Source of the DNA: CAIQQQ01 sp040399685
Lineage (GTDB): Bacteria > Pseudomonadota > Alphaproteobacteria > Acetobacterales > Acetobacteraceae
DNA length: 64,000 nt
Direction: 5' to 3'
Assembly: GCA_040399685.1 (NCBI GenBank)
Contig: JBBART010000002.1
Location: 248,001 to 312,000, forward strand
Below the pieces are notes generated by a model. It was not told the origin of the DNA. It made no database searches and worked only from the letters and a program-made list of their open reading frames with translations. Of this stretch, positions 8,939-17,266 are shown in pieces. The position numbers and the translations under genes were made by a program. Each line of letters begins with the position of its first letter. Within the stretch, counting starts at the first letter, position 1.

Positions 8939-9838
8939 ATGAGCATTGCTTCCATGACCGGGTTCGCCCGCAGCGAAGGCGTATCCGATGGCACGAGTTG
9001 GGCCTGGGAGCTGCGCTCGGTGAATGGTCGGGGCCTGGAACTGCGCTTTCGTCTCCCTGGCGGTCTGGATTCGCTGGAACCTAAATTGCGTGAACTGGGC
9101 GGATCGCGCCTCAAGCGCGGCAACGTCACCGCCAATCTCACCCTGAAGCGCGAGGAGCAATCACGCCTCGCGGTCGATCAGGCGGCACTCGATCAGGCGC
9201 TCGCCGCAGCCTTGGCGCTGGCCGCCCGCATTCCGGGCTGCGCCCCGCCGCGCGCCGAGGCCCTGCTGGCCCTGCCCGGCGTGCTGCGCGCCACCTCAGC
9301 CGCCGAAAACGAGGAATTGCAAAAGACCCAGGCGGGGATGCTGGCCGAAGCGGTCTCCGCAGGCTTCGCGGAAGCCCTCGGCGCATTGGTGGTGGCCCGG
9401 CTTGGCGAGGGTGCGCGGCTTGGCGTGATCCTGTCCGGCCAGATCGATGAGGTGACGGCTCTGTGCAGCCGTGCCGCCGACGAGGCTGCCGATCAGCCGG
9501 CCGCCCAGCGTGCCCGGATGCTGGAGACAGTGCACGCGCTGGTCGACCAGATCCCGGCACTGCCGATAGAGCGGATCGCCCAGGAGGTCGCCATCCTGGC
9601 CGCCCGCTCGGATGTGCGCGAGGAACTGGACCGCCTGTCCGCGCATCTCGGCGCTGCATCTGGATTGTTGGGGGAGGGCGCCAATATCGGCCGCCGTTTC
9701 GACTTCCTGGTGCAGGAATTCAACCGCGAGGCCAACACGCTGTGCAGTAAATCCGCATCAGTGGCCTTGACCGCGACCGGACTGCGGTTGAAAGCCACCA
9801 TCGAACAGCTTCGTGAACAGGTGCAAAACATTGAGTGA
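8939..9838 (+). CDS. yicC: YicC family protein (putative endoribonuclease)
   Basis: A 299-residue member of the YicC/YloC family. The family N-terminus SMTGFAR appears at residues 5-11. The C-terminal DUF1732 region contains GANIGRRFDFLVQEFNREANTLCSKS, with conserved acidic and Glu/Asn residues. E. coli YicC is reported as an endoribonuclease that promotes turnover of an sRNA; I transfer that role only at family level. The ATG at 8939 has a GGAGA site 9 nt upstream and gives the expected N-terminus, whereas a GTG at 8924 would overlap this site. It overlaps gmk, as in many proteobacteria. Confidence 0.92.
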   Translation: MSIASMTGFARSEGVSDGTSWAWELRSVNGRGLELRFRLPGGLDSLEPKLRELGGSRLKRGNVTANLTLKREEQSRLAVDQAALDQALAAALALAARIPGCAPPRAEALLALPGVLRATSAAENEELQKTQAGMLAEAVSAGFAEALGALVVARLGEGARLGVILSGQIDEVTALCSRAADEAADQPAAQRARMLETVHALVDQIPALPIERIAQEVAILAARSDVREELDRLSAHLGAASGLLGEGANIGRRFDFLVQEFNREANTLCSKSASVALTATGLRLKATIEQLREQVQNIE

Positions 9839-10484
9839 TCCCGCCACGCTTTGCATCCGTCGCCGTGGCCTTTGCCTCGTGCTGGCGGCCCCCTCCGGCG
9901 CCGGCAAATCCGCCATCACCCGCGCCCTGCTGGAATCCGACCCCAGCCTGATGCTGTCGATCAGCGTGACCACCCGTGCCCCGCGCCCCTACGAACAGGA
10001 AGGGGTGCATTATTATTTCCGCACCCAGGAGATGTTCGACGAAATGGTGCAGGCCGGCGACATGCTGGAATGGGCCGGCGTGTTCGGCCGCAGCTATGGC
10101 AGCCCGCGCGCACCAGTGGAGCAGGCGCTTGCCGCCGGGCGGGATGTGGTGTTCGACATCGACTGGCAGGGTTACCATCAGGTGCGCGGGTCTTTGCCCG
10201 GCGACGTGGTGGGCCTGTTCATCATGCCGCCCTCGCTGGTGGAGTTGGAAGCGCGCCTGCGGAAGCGGGCCAGCGACAGCGAGGCCGAGATCGTCCGCCG
10301 CATGGCCACCGCCGAAGCCGAGATCAGCCACGTGCGCGAATTCGACTACGTGCTTGTCAATCACGACCTGTCGGTGGCGGTGGCCCAAACCCAGGCTGTG
10401 CTGATCGCGTCGCGTCTGGCGATGTCGCGCCAGACCGGTCTTGAAGATTTCACCGGCGCCGTGACCGCCCACCCTCTGGCGTAG
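9813..10484 (+). CDS. gmk: Guanylate kinase
   Basis: A protein of 217-223 residues that phosphorylates GMP/dGMP to the diphosphate. The P-loop is APSGAGKS. The GMP-binding region includes SVTTRAPRPYEQEGVHYYF and LEWAGVFGRSYGSPR, followed by DIDWQG and a lid with RLRKRASDS. Two starts are possible: GTG 9813, which overlaps yicC by 26 bp, and TTG 9831, which overlaps by 8 bp and gives a more usual length. Both imply translation coupled to yicC. Confidence 0.94.
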   Translation: MNRCKTLSDPATLCIRRRGLCLVLAAPSGAGKSAITRALLESDPSLMLSISVTTRAPRPYEQEGVHYYFRTQEMFDEMVQAGDMLEWAGVFGRSYGSPRAPVEQALAAGRDVVFDIDWQGYHQVRGSLPGDVVGLFIMPPSLVELEARLRKRASDSEAEIVRRMATAEAEISHVREFDYVLVNHDLSVAVAQTQAVLIASRLAMSRQTGLEDFTGAVTAHPLA

Positions 10485-10533
10485 CCGATGCTGCCGCGGT
10501 ATCGTTAACAATCGGGAGCGGGAACGAACGCGG

Positions 10534-11205
10534 GTGGATTACACCTTTCATTTTATAGACGTCTGGCGTGCACGCGACGAACTGCTGTGGGGCGCGGCAC
10601 TGACCATCAAGCTGTCGGCCATCTCGATGGTCTTGAGCCTGGTCGTTGCCGTGTTCGGTGCTCTTGCCCGCACGTCCGGTCCTAAATGGTTGCAGGCTGT
10701 TGTTGCCACCTATGTGGAATTCATCCGCAACACACCGTTTCTGGTGCAGGTGTTCGTTATCTTCTTCGGCCTGCCGGCCTTCGGCATCCGCCTTGAAGCC
10801 GACACCGGCGCGCTGATCGCCATGGTGCTGAACGGCAGCGCCTACACCATCGAAATCGTCCGCGCCGGCATTGAGGCGGTCAATCACGGCCAGGTGGAAG
10901 CCGCCTACGCGCTGGGGCTGCACAAGATCCAGACCTTCCGCTCCATCGTGCTGCCGCAGGCGCTGCGGGCGGTGTTCACCCCGCTCGGCAGTCAGTTTAT
11001 CCTGCTGATGCTGAACTCCTCCATCGTGTCGGTGATCTCGGCTGACGAACTGACGGCGGCGGCACAGAACATCCAGTCCCGCACCTTCCGCAGCTTTGAG
11101 GTCTATATCGTCACGATTGTGATCTATCTGGTGCTGTCGATGAGCTTCACGGCGGTCTTCGCCGTCCTTAACCGGGTGTTCTTCCCCAAGCTGGTGTCAC
11201 GCTGA
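10534..11205 (+). CDS. Polar amino acid ABC transporter permease (first)
   Basis: A 223-residue inner-membrane permease of the HisM/GltK type. It has about five hydrophobic helices and the motif YVEFIRNTPFLVQVFVIFFGLP. The EAA loop is EAAYALGLHKIQTFRSIVLPQAL, which contacts the ATPase. The GTG start at 10534 follows a purine-rich stretch. The next permease begins with a TGATG overlap, so the two form a heterodimer-coding pair. No ATPase gene lies beside them. Confidence 0.92.
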   Translation: MDYTFHFIDVWRARDELLWGAALTIKLSAISMVLSLVVAVFGALARTSGPKWLQAVVATYVEFIRNTPFLVQVFVIFFGLPAFGIRLEADTGALIAMVLNGSAYTIEIVRAGIEAVNHGQVEAAYALGLHKIQTFRSIVLPQALRAVFTPLGSQFILLMLNSSIVSVISADELTAAAQNIQSRTFRSFEVYIVTIVIYLVLSMSFTAVFAVLNRVFFPKLVSR

Positions 11206-11858
11206 TGCGCGATCTCGGACCCGGCGACTTCATCTTCCTCCTCACCGCGGCACGCTGGACCATCCTGCTGTCGCTGGCGGCTTTCCTTGGCGGCGGCATC
11301 ATCGGTGCGGTGATCGCGCTCATGCGCGTGTCCAGCAAGCGTACCCTGCGGTATTTCGCCATCGGCTACATTCAGCTGTTTCAGGGCACGCCGCTGTTGT
11401 TGCAGCTGTTCCTGGTGTTCTTCGGCACCGACATGCTCGGCATGCCGCTCAGCCCCTGGATCGCCGCCTCGCTTGGCCTGTCGCTGAACGCCGGCGCCTT
11501 TTTGGGCGAGATCTGGCGCGGCTCCATCCAGGCGGTGCCGAAGGCGCAGACCGAAGCCGCCGAAGCGCTCGGGCTTCACTATCTGCCGCTGATGCGCCGC
11601 GTGGTGCTGCCCCAGGCCCTGCGCATCGCCACCGCGCCGACCGTGGGGTTTCTGGTCAATCTGGTGAAATCCACCTCGCTCGCGGCCATCATCGGCTTCG
11701 TCGAACTGACCCGCGCCGCCCAGTTGCTCAACAATGCCACGTTCAAGCCGTTCACCATCTTTGCCTCGGTGGCGGTGCTGTATTTCCTGCTGTGCTGGCC
11801 ATTGACGATTGCCAGCCGCAGACTGGAAACCAGAATGGCGGCCGCCTACAAGCGTTAA
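11205..11858 (+). CDS. Polar amino acid ABC transporter permease (second)
   Basis: A 217-residue partner permease. It has the family string YIQLFQGTPLLLQLFLVFFG and an EAA loop in TEAAEALGLHYLPLMRRVVL. It probably pairs with the preceding permease to form the membrane channel of an amino acid importer. It starts inside the upstream stop codon (TGATG) and is followed after 32 bp by the substrate-binding protein gene. Confidence 0.92.
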   Translation: MRDLGPGDFIFLLTAARWTILLSLAAFLGGGIIGAVIALMRVSSKRTLRYFAIGYIQLFQGTPLLLQLFLVFFGTDMLGMPLSPWIAASLGLSLNAGAFLGEIWRGSIQAVPKAQTEAAEALGLHYLPLMRRVVLPQALRIATAPTVGFLVNLVKSTSLAAIIGFVELTRAAQLLNNATFKPFTIFASVAVLYFLLCWPLTIASRRLETRMAAAYKR

Positions 11859-11890
11859 GCTCAATCATAAAAAACAAAGGAGAGACATCC

Positions 11891-12673
11891 ATGCGTTTTC
11901 TGAAGTTCCTCATGGCCGGCCTGCTCGCCATCGGCCTCGCCCGCACCGCCCAGGCCCAGACGGTCGATGAGATCATCACCCGCGGCGTCATCAACATCGG
12001 CGTGCTGATCGACGTGCCGCCCTACGGCACCGTCAACGACAAGCAGGAACCCGATGGCTACGACGCCGATGTGGCCAAACTGCTCGGCAAGTATCTCGGC
12101 GTGAAGGTGAACCTGGTGCCCGTCACCGGCCCGAACCGCATTCCGTTTCTGGTCACTGGCAAGGTGGACATTCTGGTCGCCACCTTCGGCATCACCCCGG
12201 AGCGTGCCAAGCAGGTGCTGTTCTCCATTCCCTATTCCGCCATCGAGAACTCGGTGTTCGCCCGCAAGGACAGCGGCATCAACAAGATCGACGACCTCAA
12301 GGGCAAGCGCGTCGGCGTGCCGCGCGGCGCCGTGCAGGACGTGCTGCTGACCAACGCACTGGGCACCACCGCCAAGATCCAGCGCTTCGATGACGACGCC
12401 AGCACCTACCAGGCCCTCGTCAGCGGCCAGGTGGATGCCATCGCCGAAACCGGCTTCACCGGCCGCGAACTGTTCGCCAAGACGCCGCAGGCGAACGCTG
12501 AAGAGCGCTTCATCCTGCTGCGCCAGCCGAACGGCATCACGATGCGCAAGGACCAGTTCAACCTGCATCGCTGGGTGAACACGTTCGTCTACTACACGAA
12601 GAACAACGGCGAACTGGCCGCGATCTGGACCAAGTGGTTCAAGACCGACTTCCCGGTGCTGCCGACGTTCTGA
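11891..12673 (+). CDS. Amino acid ABC transporter substrate-binding protein
   Basis: A 260-residue periplasmic binding protein of the SBP_bac_3 family. A Sec signal peptide ends at TAQAQ, about residue 22. The mature part opens with the family string ITRGVINIGVLIDVPPYG and has EPDGYDADVAKLLGKYLGV and the hinge-region GKRVGVPRGAVQD. The ligand side chain cannot be inferred. The ATG at 11891 has a GGAGAGA ribosome site. The transport operon order is permease-permease-binding protein, and the ATPase must be supplied from elsewhere in the genome. Confidence 0.93.
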   Translation: MRFLKFLMAGLLAIGLARTAQAQTVDEIITRGVINIGVLIDVPPYGTVNDKQEPDGYDADVAKLLGKYLGVKVNLVPVTGPNRIPFLVTGKVDILVATFGITPERAKQVLFSIPYSAIENSVFARKDSGINKIDDLKGKRVGVPRGAVQDVLLTNALGTTAKIQRFDDDASTYQALVSGQVDAIAETGFTGRELFAKTPQANAEERFILLRQPNGITMRKDQFNLHRWVNTFVYYTKNNGELAAIWTKWFKTDFPVLPTF

Positions 12674-12690
12674 TGTGTTGTTGAGTCGAA

Positions 12691-12816
12691 AGATCTTCTT
12701 TTTCTGAAGAAAAAGAAGCAAAAAGACTTTCAATCATTCAGGTGCGTGTTGCGAACATGCAGTGACACGCATCTGAATGATTGAAGTTTTTTGGTTCTTT
12801 TTTCAAAAAAGAACCC
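12691..12816. repeat. Three-part palindromic intergenic repeat, copy 2 (binding protein / ksgA convergent gap)
   Basis: Hairpin A is CTTCTTTTTCT (12695-12705) with AGAAAAAGAAG (12708-12718). The middle palindrome pairs CAAAAAGACTTTCAATCATT with AATGATTGAAGTTTTTTG and has an inner GTGCGTGT/ACACGC stem. Hairpin B is GGTTCTTTTTT-C-AAAAAAGAACC (12793-12815). This is the most complete copy. It should terminate both converging transcripts. Confidence 0.85.
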
Positions 12817-12845
12817 TTCGCCTTATATCTTTTGCCAGTCGACGT

Positions 12846-13673
12846 TCAAAGCGCCCGCGCCAACTGGTCGAACTCGGCGATCGTCAGCGTCTCGGCCCGC
12901 CGGGAGCCGTCGATGCCCACCTTGGCGAGCAGCGCCTCTCCACCAACCGATTTCAACGAGCCACGCAGCATCTTGCGCCGTTGCCCGAAGGCTGCGGCGG
13001 TCAGGCGCTCCATGGACTTGAACAAATCTGCCGGCGGCTGCACCGCGTGCGGGGTGATGACCACAATGGCCGAATTGATTTTCGGCGGCGGGACGAACGC
13101 CTGCGGTGGAATGCGCAGGCGGTGCTCACACACGGCGATCCACTGCGCCAGCACGCCCAGTCGGCCATAGCCGTCTGAATCCGGCGCCGTGCAGATCCGT
13201 TCGGCAACTTCTTCCTGGAACATCAGCGTCAGCCGTTCCCACTGCGCAGCCTGCCGCAGCCAGCCGACGAGCAGGGGCGAACCGATATTGTAGGGCAGGT
13301 TGGCCACAATCTGGCGCGGCGCCGGCACCAGTTCAGACAGGTCCACAGCCAGCGCATCGGCTTCGATGATCCGCAGGCGCGTGGGGTTGTGCGCCTGCAA
13401 TTCAGTGATGGCGCGCACGGCCCGGCTGTCGACCTCGACGGCGGTGATGGTCTCGGCGTCGGTGTCCAGCAAGGCACGCGTCAGCCCGCCCGGACCTGGA
13501 CCCACTTCCACCACATGCCGCCCAGCCAGATCGCCCGCTTGCCGTGCAATGCGGGAAATCAGCTGGGAATCAAGCAGGAAGTGCTGGCCGAGCGATTTGC
13601 GGGCGTCCAGCCCGTAGGCGTTGATAACCTCGCGCAACGGGGTCAACGGTGACAACATCGGGGTGTCAGACAC
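12846..13673 (-). CDS. rsmA: 16S rRNA (adenine(1518)-N6/adenine(1519)-N6)-dimethyltransferase
   Basis: A 275-residue KsgA/RsmA methyltransferase. The N-terminal KSLGQHFLLD motif is followed by the SAM-binding VVEVGPGPGGLTRALL and the catalytic NLPYNIGSPLL (NLPY). It dimethylates two adjacent adenines in helix 45 during small-subunit maturation. The GTG start at 13673 overlaps the surA 3' end by 8 bp; an ATG five codons later is an alternative. In many alphaproteobacteria pdxA lies between surA and this gene, but here it is absent. Confidence 0.95.
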   Translation of the reverse strand: MSDTPMLSPLTPLREVINAYGLDARKSLGQHFLLDSQLISRIARQAGDLAGRHVVEVGPGPGGLTRALLDTDAETITAVEVDSRAVRAITELQAHNPTRLRIIEADALAVDLSELVPAPRQIVANLPYNIGSPLLVGWLRQAAQWERLTLMFQEEVAERICTAPDSDGYGRLGVLAQWIAVCEHRLRIPPQAFVPPPKINSAIVVITPHAVQPPADLFKSMERLTAAAFGQRRKMLRGSLKSVGGEALLAKVGIDGSRRAETLTIAEFDQLARAL

Positions 13674-14997
13674 GTTGGTCGATCACCGCGCGGCGCTGCA
13701 GGTCCCGCATCAACTGGCGTGAGGCGAGTTCGACCCGTTCATTGTAAATTTTCTCAATCAGGTCGGCGCGTGCTGGGATTCCCATGTTTTTCTGCTCACG
13801 TGAGCAAAGCATCAGCACCGCGATGCCATCTTCAGACGGCAGCGGTGGGGTGGCCTGGCCAAGCACCAGGCCGCTGAGCAGTTGGCGCATTTGTGGGTTT
13901 GCCACTGATTCGATGCGCAATTCACCAGGGTCGGCCGGCCGCACGCTGCCGGCTGCCACGTTGGCGGCTTCGATCGCCTCGCAACTGCGGGCGCCGGCGC
14001 TGAGGCGCTTGGCGGTTTCAAGTTGCGCGATCTGTTGGGCGGTTGGGGCCGTTGGGTCAAGTTTTTGCGTGAACGGAAGCCAGGCCTGGCGGATTCGCAC
14101 GATGGTTGCCGGGTCCCGGCCCACTTCGCGCTTGGTGCGGAGGGTGACGACCGAATAGCCGCCGGCCACCTTGATTGGATTGCTGATGGCGCCAATCGGC
14201 ATCTCCTGGACAACGCGCAGAACGGCGGGGTCGAGCTGATTGGCCTGCACCCAGCCGAGATCGCCGCCTTGCAGGGCTGTCTGGGACTGGCTGAACTGGG
14301 CGGCGATCACCGAGAACGGCGCACCTGCGCGCAACTGGGCAATCACGGTGTCGATGAAGCGGCGGGCCTCCTCGTCCTGCGACGGGGTGGTGACGGGCGT
14401 GAAGATCTCGGACACCCGAAACTCCGGCTGGCCGATCTGCGCCTTCAACTGGGCTTCCTGCTCTGCGATGTCGGCATCGGACGGTTCACCCTGCTGGGAG
14501 ACCTGCTGGCGCAGCACGCGGCCCCAGGCGATCTGCACGCGGAACTGGTCGATCAACGTGCGCAGTTCGACGCCGTTGGACGCAAGCTGGCGGCTCAGCG
14601 CGCCTGGCTGCATGCCGTTGCGGCCCTCCACCTCCCCGATGGCAGCTGCGATTTCGCGGTCCTGCACCACCACGCGGCGGCGTTGGGCTTCCTGCAGGCG
14701 AAGGCGCTCGTCGATCAATTGCCGCGTGACCTGCACCGTCAGGCGATCCAGCACGTCGTTGGTGATGGGCAGGCCTGTGGACAGCGCGAACAGGCGCCGG
14801 CGATTTTCCACGTCGCTGCGGCTGATCACATCGCCGTTGACGACGGCCACAATCGCCGAATCGGGGCGTGGTGAGGATTGCGGGCGCGTTGCCGGTTGCG
14901 GCTGGGCCAAGGCTGCGGCCGGAATGGCGGAGGGGGACAAGGCCACGAGCAACGGGGCAGCCAGAAGCAGCAGGCGGGGGGACAGGCGTGCGAACAT
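13666..14997 (-). CDS. surA: Periplasmic peptidyl-prolyl isomerase / chaperone (SurA type)
   Basis: A 443-residue secreted chaperone. A signal peptide (MFARLSPRLLLLAAPLLVAL, cleaved near ALAQ) precedes a SurA_N domain starting at IVAVVNGDVISRSDVENRRR. A parvulin domain follows around FRVSEIFTPV to GGYSVVTLRTKR, including GGDLGWV. Only one clear parvulin repeat is visible; the C-terminal region is divergent. It helps fold outer-membrane proteins such as LptD, encoded immediately upstream. The start at 14997 was chosen for the signal peptide; a longer frame to 15189 runs into lptD. Confidence 0.92.
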   Translation of the reverse strand: MFARLSPRLLLLAAPLLVALSPSAIPAAALAQPQPATRPQSSPRPDSAIVAVVNGDVISRSDVENRRRLFALSTGLPITNDVLDRLTVQVTRQLIDERLRLQEAQRRRVVVQDREIAAAIGEVEGRNGMQPGALSRQLASNGVELRTLIDQFRVQIAWGRVLRQQVSQQGEPSDADIAEQEAQLKAQIGQPEFRVSEIFTPVTTPSQDEEARRFIDTVIAQLRAGAPFSVIAAQFSQSQTALQGGDLGWVQANQLDPAVLRVVQEMPIGAISNPIKVAGGYSVVTLRTKREVGRDPATIVRIRQAWLPFTQKLDPTAPTAQQIAQLETAKRLSAGARSCEAIEAANVAAGSVRPADPGELRIESVANPQMRQLLSGLVLGQATPPLPSEDGIAVLMLCSREQKNMGIPARADLIEKIYNERVELASRQLMRDLQRRAVIDQRV

Positions 14998-15052
14998 GGA
15001 GGCGGTTTTCAACTCCTGCGACGGGCGTGGCGCCCGCATGGACTGTAGCAGA

Positions 15053-17266
15053 TTAGTTGGCATGGAAGCCGAACTCGCCGACGGTTTTGAGCGTGATGTT
15101 GAACTGCACGCCGCTGTCGCCCTTGTCCGCGAGCAGCGACGTATAGCGACGATAGAAGTGCACGTCGAAGATGAAGCACTCATCCTCATAGGTGCCGCCG
15201 GCGTCTATGCCAACGAACTTGTTCGTTCGCACGTCACGCCGTGTGCTGCCGCTGACGCGCCACTCGCCAAACTTGGCTGAGGCGCCGACCGAGACTTCGT
15301 TGCGTGGCGTGGTCAGGGAAGCGATGGAGGTGGCGCTGGTCGGATCGGCATCGTAATAGCGATACGGCGTGCTGGTGGAGTAAAGATAGCCAGCGTTGAA
15401 GCGCAGCCGAGACGTTCCGGTGGACATGGTGGCGTCGGCGAATTTGGCCTGATAGCTGGTTTTGTCGAACCGCTCGCGCGTGGTGAAATCCAGATATGGG
15501 CCTGGGGCAATGGTTTGGCGGGCGACGATGTCAGACACCGTGCCCTGCAGGCCCGAGGCCTTGGTGAAATAAGGGTCTTTCTGGGCGCGGTAGGATTGCC
15601 CGACGAGGCCCTCAACCCGGGCGCCTTGCGGGAAATCCCAGCTTCCGCGCAGCGCCAGCGCCAGGCGGGTGCCGCCCTCCAGCCTGTCCAGACCCTGCGA
15701 GCGATTGCGTTCGAACAGCGTTGCATCGGTGAAATCGACGTCCAGGCTGTCTTCGTTCGGAATGTCGCCGGCGCGATAGCTGGAGCCGCGGGGGCTGACC
15801 ATCAGCTTGGCGATCGGTTCGATCACCTGGGTGCCCCAGGTCTCGCCGGCGCTGCGCACCAAGGGCAGCCGGGATTGCAGCGAGATGGTGGGCATCGCCT
15901 GGGTCTCGCTGGCTTCGGCAATCCGGGTGTAATTTGGAATTTTGCCCAGGCCGTGGGCGCTGTAGGTGGCGCTGTCGACATTGAACGAGGCCTTCCAGAC
16001 ATCGCCAACCGGCCCCATGAAGGGGCGTTCCCAGCCAAGTTGCAGGCTGGCGCGCTCGGTGCTGGTGCCAGCCTCGCGCACCACGTTGAAGGCGCCGGCA
16101 TCCACGCTGAGCCGGCCGCCGAGCGCATCTGGCTGGCCGGAGAAGCTGTATTGGGTGCGGGGCAGCACGAAGGGCAACTTGTTCGTGGCGGTGGTGGACG
16201 TAAGGCTCTGATAGAGGCGCATGTCGGTGCGCGAATAGGAGCCTTTGCCAAAACCTTCGATGTAGACCGTGCTGTTCAGGTAAGGTGTGGCCGGCGCGAT
16301 CCGGTAATCGCGTATATACGTCGCGTTGCTGGCGCGATTGATGTCAAAGCCGTAGCGCCATACGTCGTTGAGCGCGAACTGGCCGTTGGTGAAGATATGG
16401 CCATTGATGGTGTTGTTTTCGTCCGAGATCGAGCCGGTGCCCTTGACCGTGCCGAAATTGAACTTTTTGCGGGCATTGAGTTCAATCGCCTGCCCGGCAT
16501 TCGCCGTGACGATCGCCGAGACCGTGACGTCGGCTGAGTCGTCGATGACGAAATAATAGGGCACGATGGCGAACGCGCCGAGATGCTTGCTGCCCGACCC
16601 GAACGAGGGGATCAGCAATCCGCTCGCGCGCTTTTCGGACGGGTCTGGATGCACGAGATATGGCAGGTACATGACCGGCACGCCGTAGATGTCGATCACC
16701 GCGTCGCGGTATTCGATGCGTTTGTGCTCGGTGTCCTGGATCGCTTCACGCGCCCTGATATCCCATAGCGGCGCCCGCGTCGGATCTTCGGCGCAGAGGT
16801 TGCAGGTGGAATAGATGGCGCGGGTCAACTCGTTCACGTTGCCGTTGGTTCGTCTTGCGCCGTTGGCGGCGAGGCGGCCGTTCTGTGCCAGCAAGGCCCG
16901 CATGCCCGACAGCACGCCGTCTTTCATTTCCTGCGTCAATTCGGCGTAGTCGGAGAACACCACCTGACCGTCCGGCTCTTGCAGAATAACGTTGCCGGTG
17001 GCAGCGGCCACGCCGGTGTTGCGGTTGAACACGATCTTGTCGGCGCGCAGCGTCCGGTCGTTCTGCCAGGCCTCAACCCGGCCGGTGGCCGTGACGACGC
17101 CTTCCTCGCGGTCGTATTGCACGTCGTCGGCGGTGAACGTGACAGGGGCGTTGCGGTCCTGTGCCAAGGCCGGGGCTGCCACGGCGGCGGTCATCACCAG
17201 ACCAAGCGACAGGGCGCCGCGCCGGAGGAGGGCTGTCATTTTACGCATTGCGTGCATCTCGATCAT
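15053..17266 (-). CDS. lptD: LPS-assembly protein LptD
   Basis: A 737-residue outer-membrane protein. After a signal peptide (cleaved near PALAQ) an OstA/LptA-like jellyroll domain begins at VTFTADDVQYDREEGVVTATG. A C-terminal beta barrel with alternating polar and aromatic strands follows. Two cysteines lie in STCNLCAEDP, a conserved LptD feature. It inserts lipopolysaccharide into the outer leaflet. Starts at 17266, 17257 and 17248 are all possible; the last has a GAGA stretch upstream. The ATG at 17266 abuts the lptG stop codon with no gap, so the genes are translated from one message. Confidence 0.94.
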   Translation of the reverse strand: MIEMHAMRKMTALLRRGALSLGLVMTAAVAAPALAQDRNAPVTFTADDVQYDREEGVVTATGRVEAWQNDRTLRADKIVFNRNTGVAAATGNVILQEPDGQVVFSDYAELTQEMKDGVLSGMRALLAQNGRLAANGARRTNGNVNELTRAIYSTCNLCAEDPTRAPLWDIRAREAIQDTEHKRIEYRDAVIDIYGVPVMYLPYLVHPDPSEKRASGLLIPSFGSGSKHLGAFAIVPYYFVIDDSADVTVSAIVTANAGQAIELNARKKFNFGTVKGTGSISDENNTINGHIFTNGQFALNDVWRYGFDINRASNATYIRDYRIAPATPYLNSTVYIEGFGKGSYSRTDMRLYQSLTSTTATNKLPFVLPRTQYSFSGQPDALGGRLSVDAGAFNVVREAGTSTERASLQLGWERPFMGPVGDVWKASFNVDSATYSAHGLGKIPNYTRIAEASETQAMPTISLQSRLPLVRSAGETWGTQVIEPIAKLMVSPRGSSYRAGDIPNEDSLDVDFTDATLFERNRSQGLDRLEGGTRLALALRGSWDFPQGARVEGLVGQSYRAQKDPYFTKASGLQGTVSDIVARQTIAPGPYLDFTTRERFDKTSYQAKFADATMSTGTSRLRFNAGYLYSTSTPYRYYDADPTSATSIASLTTPRNEVSVGASAKFGEWRVSGSTRRDVRTNKFVGIDAGGTYEDECFIFDVHFYRRYTSLLADKGDSGVQFNITLKTVGEFGFHAN

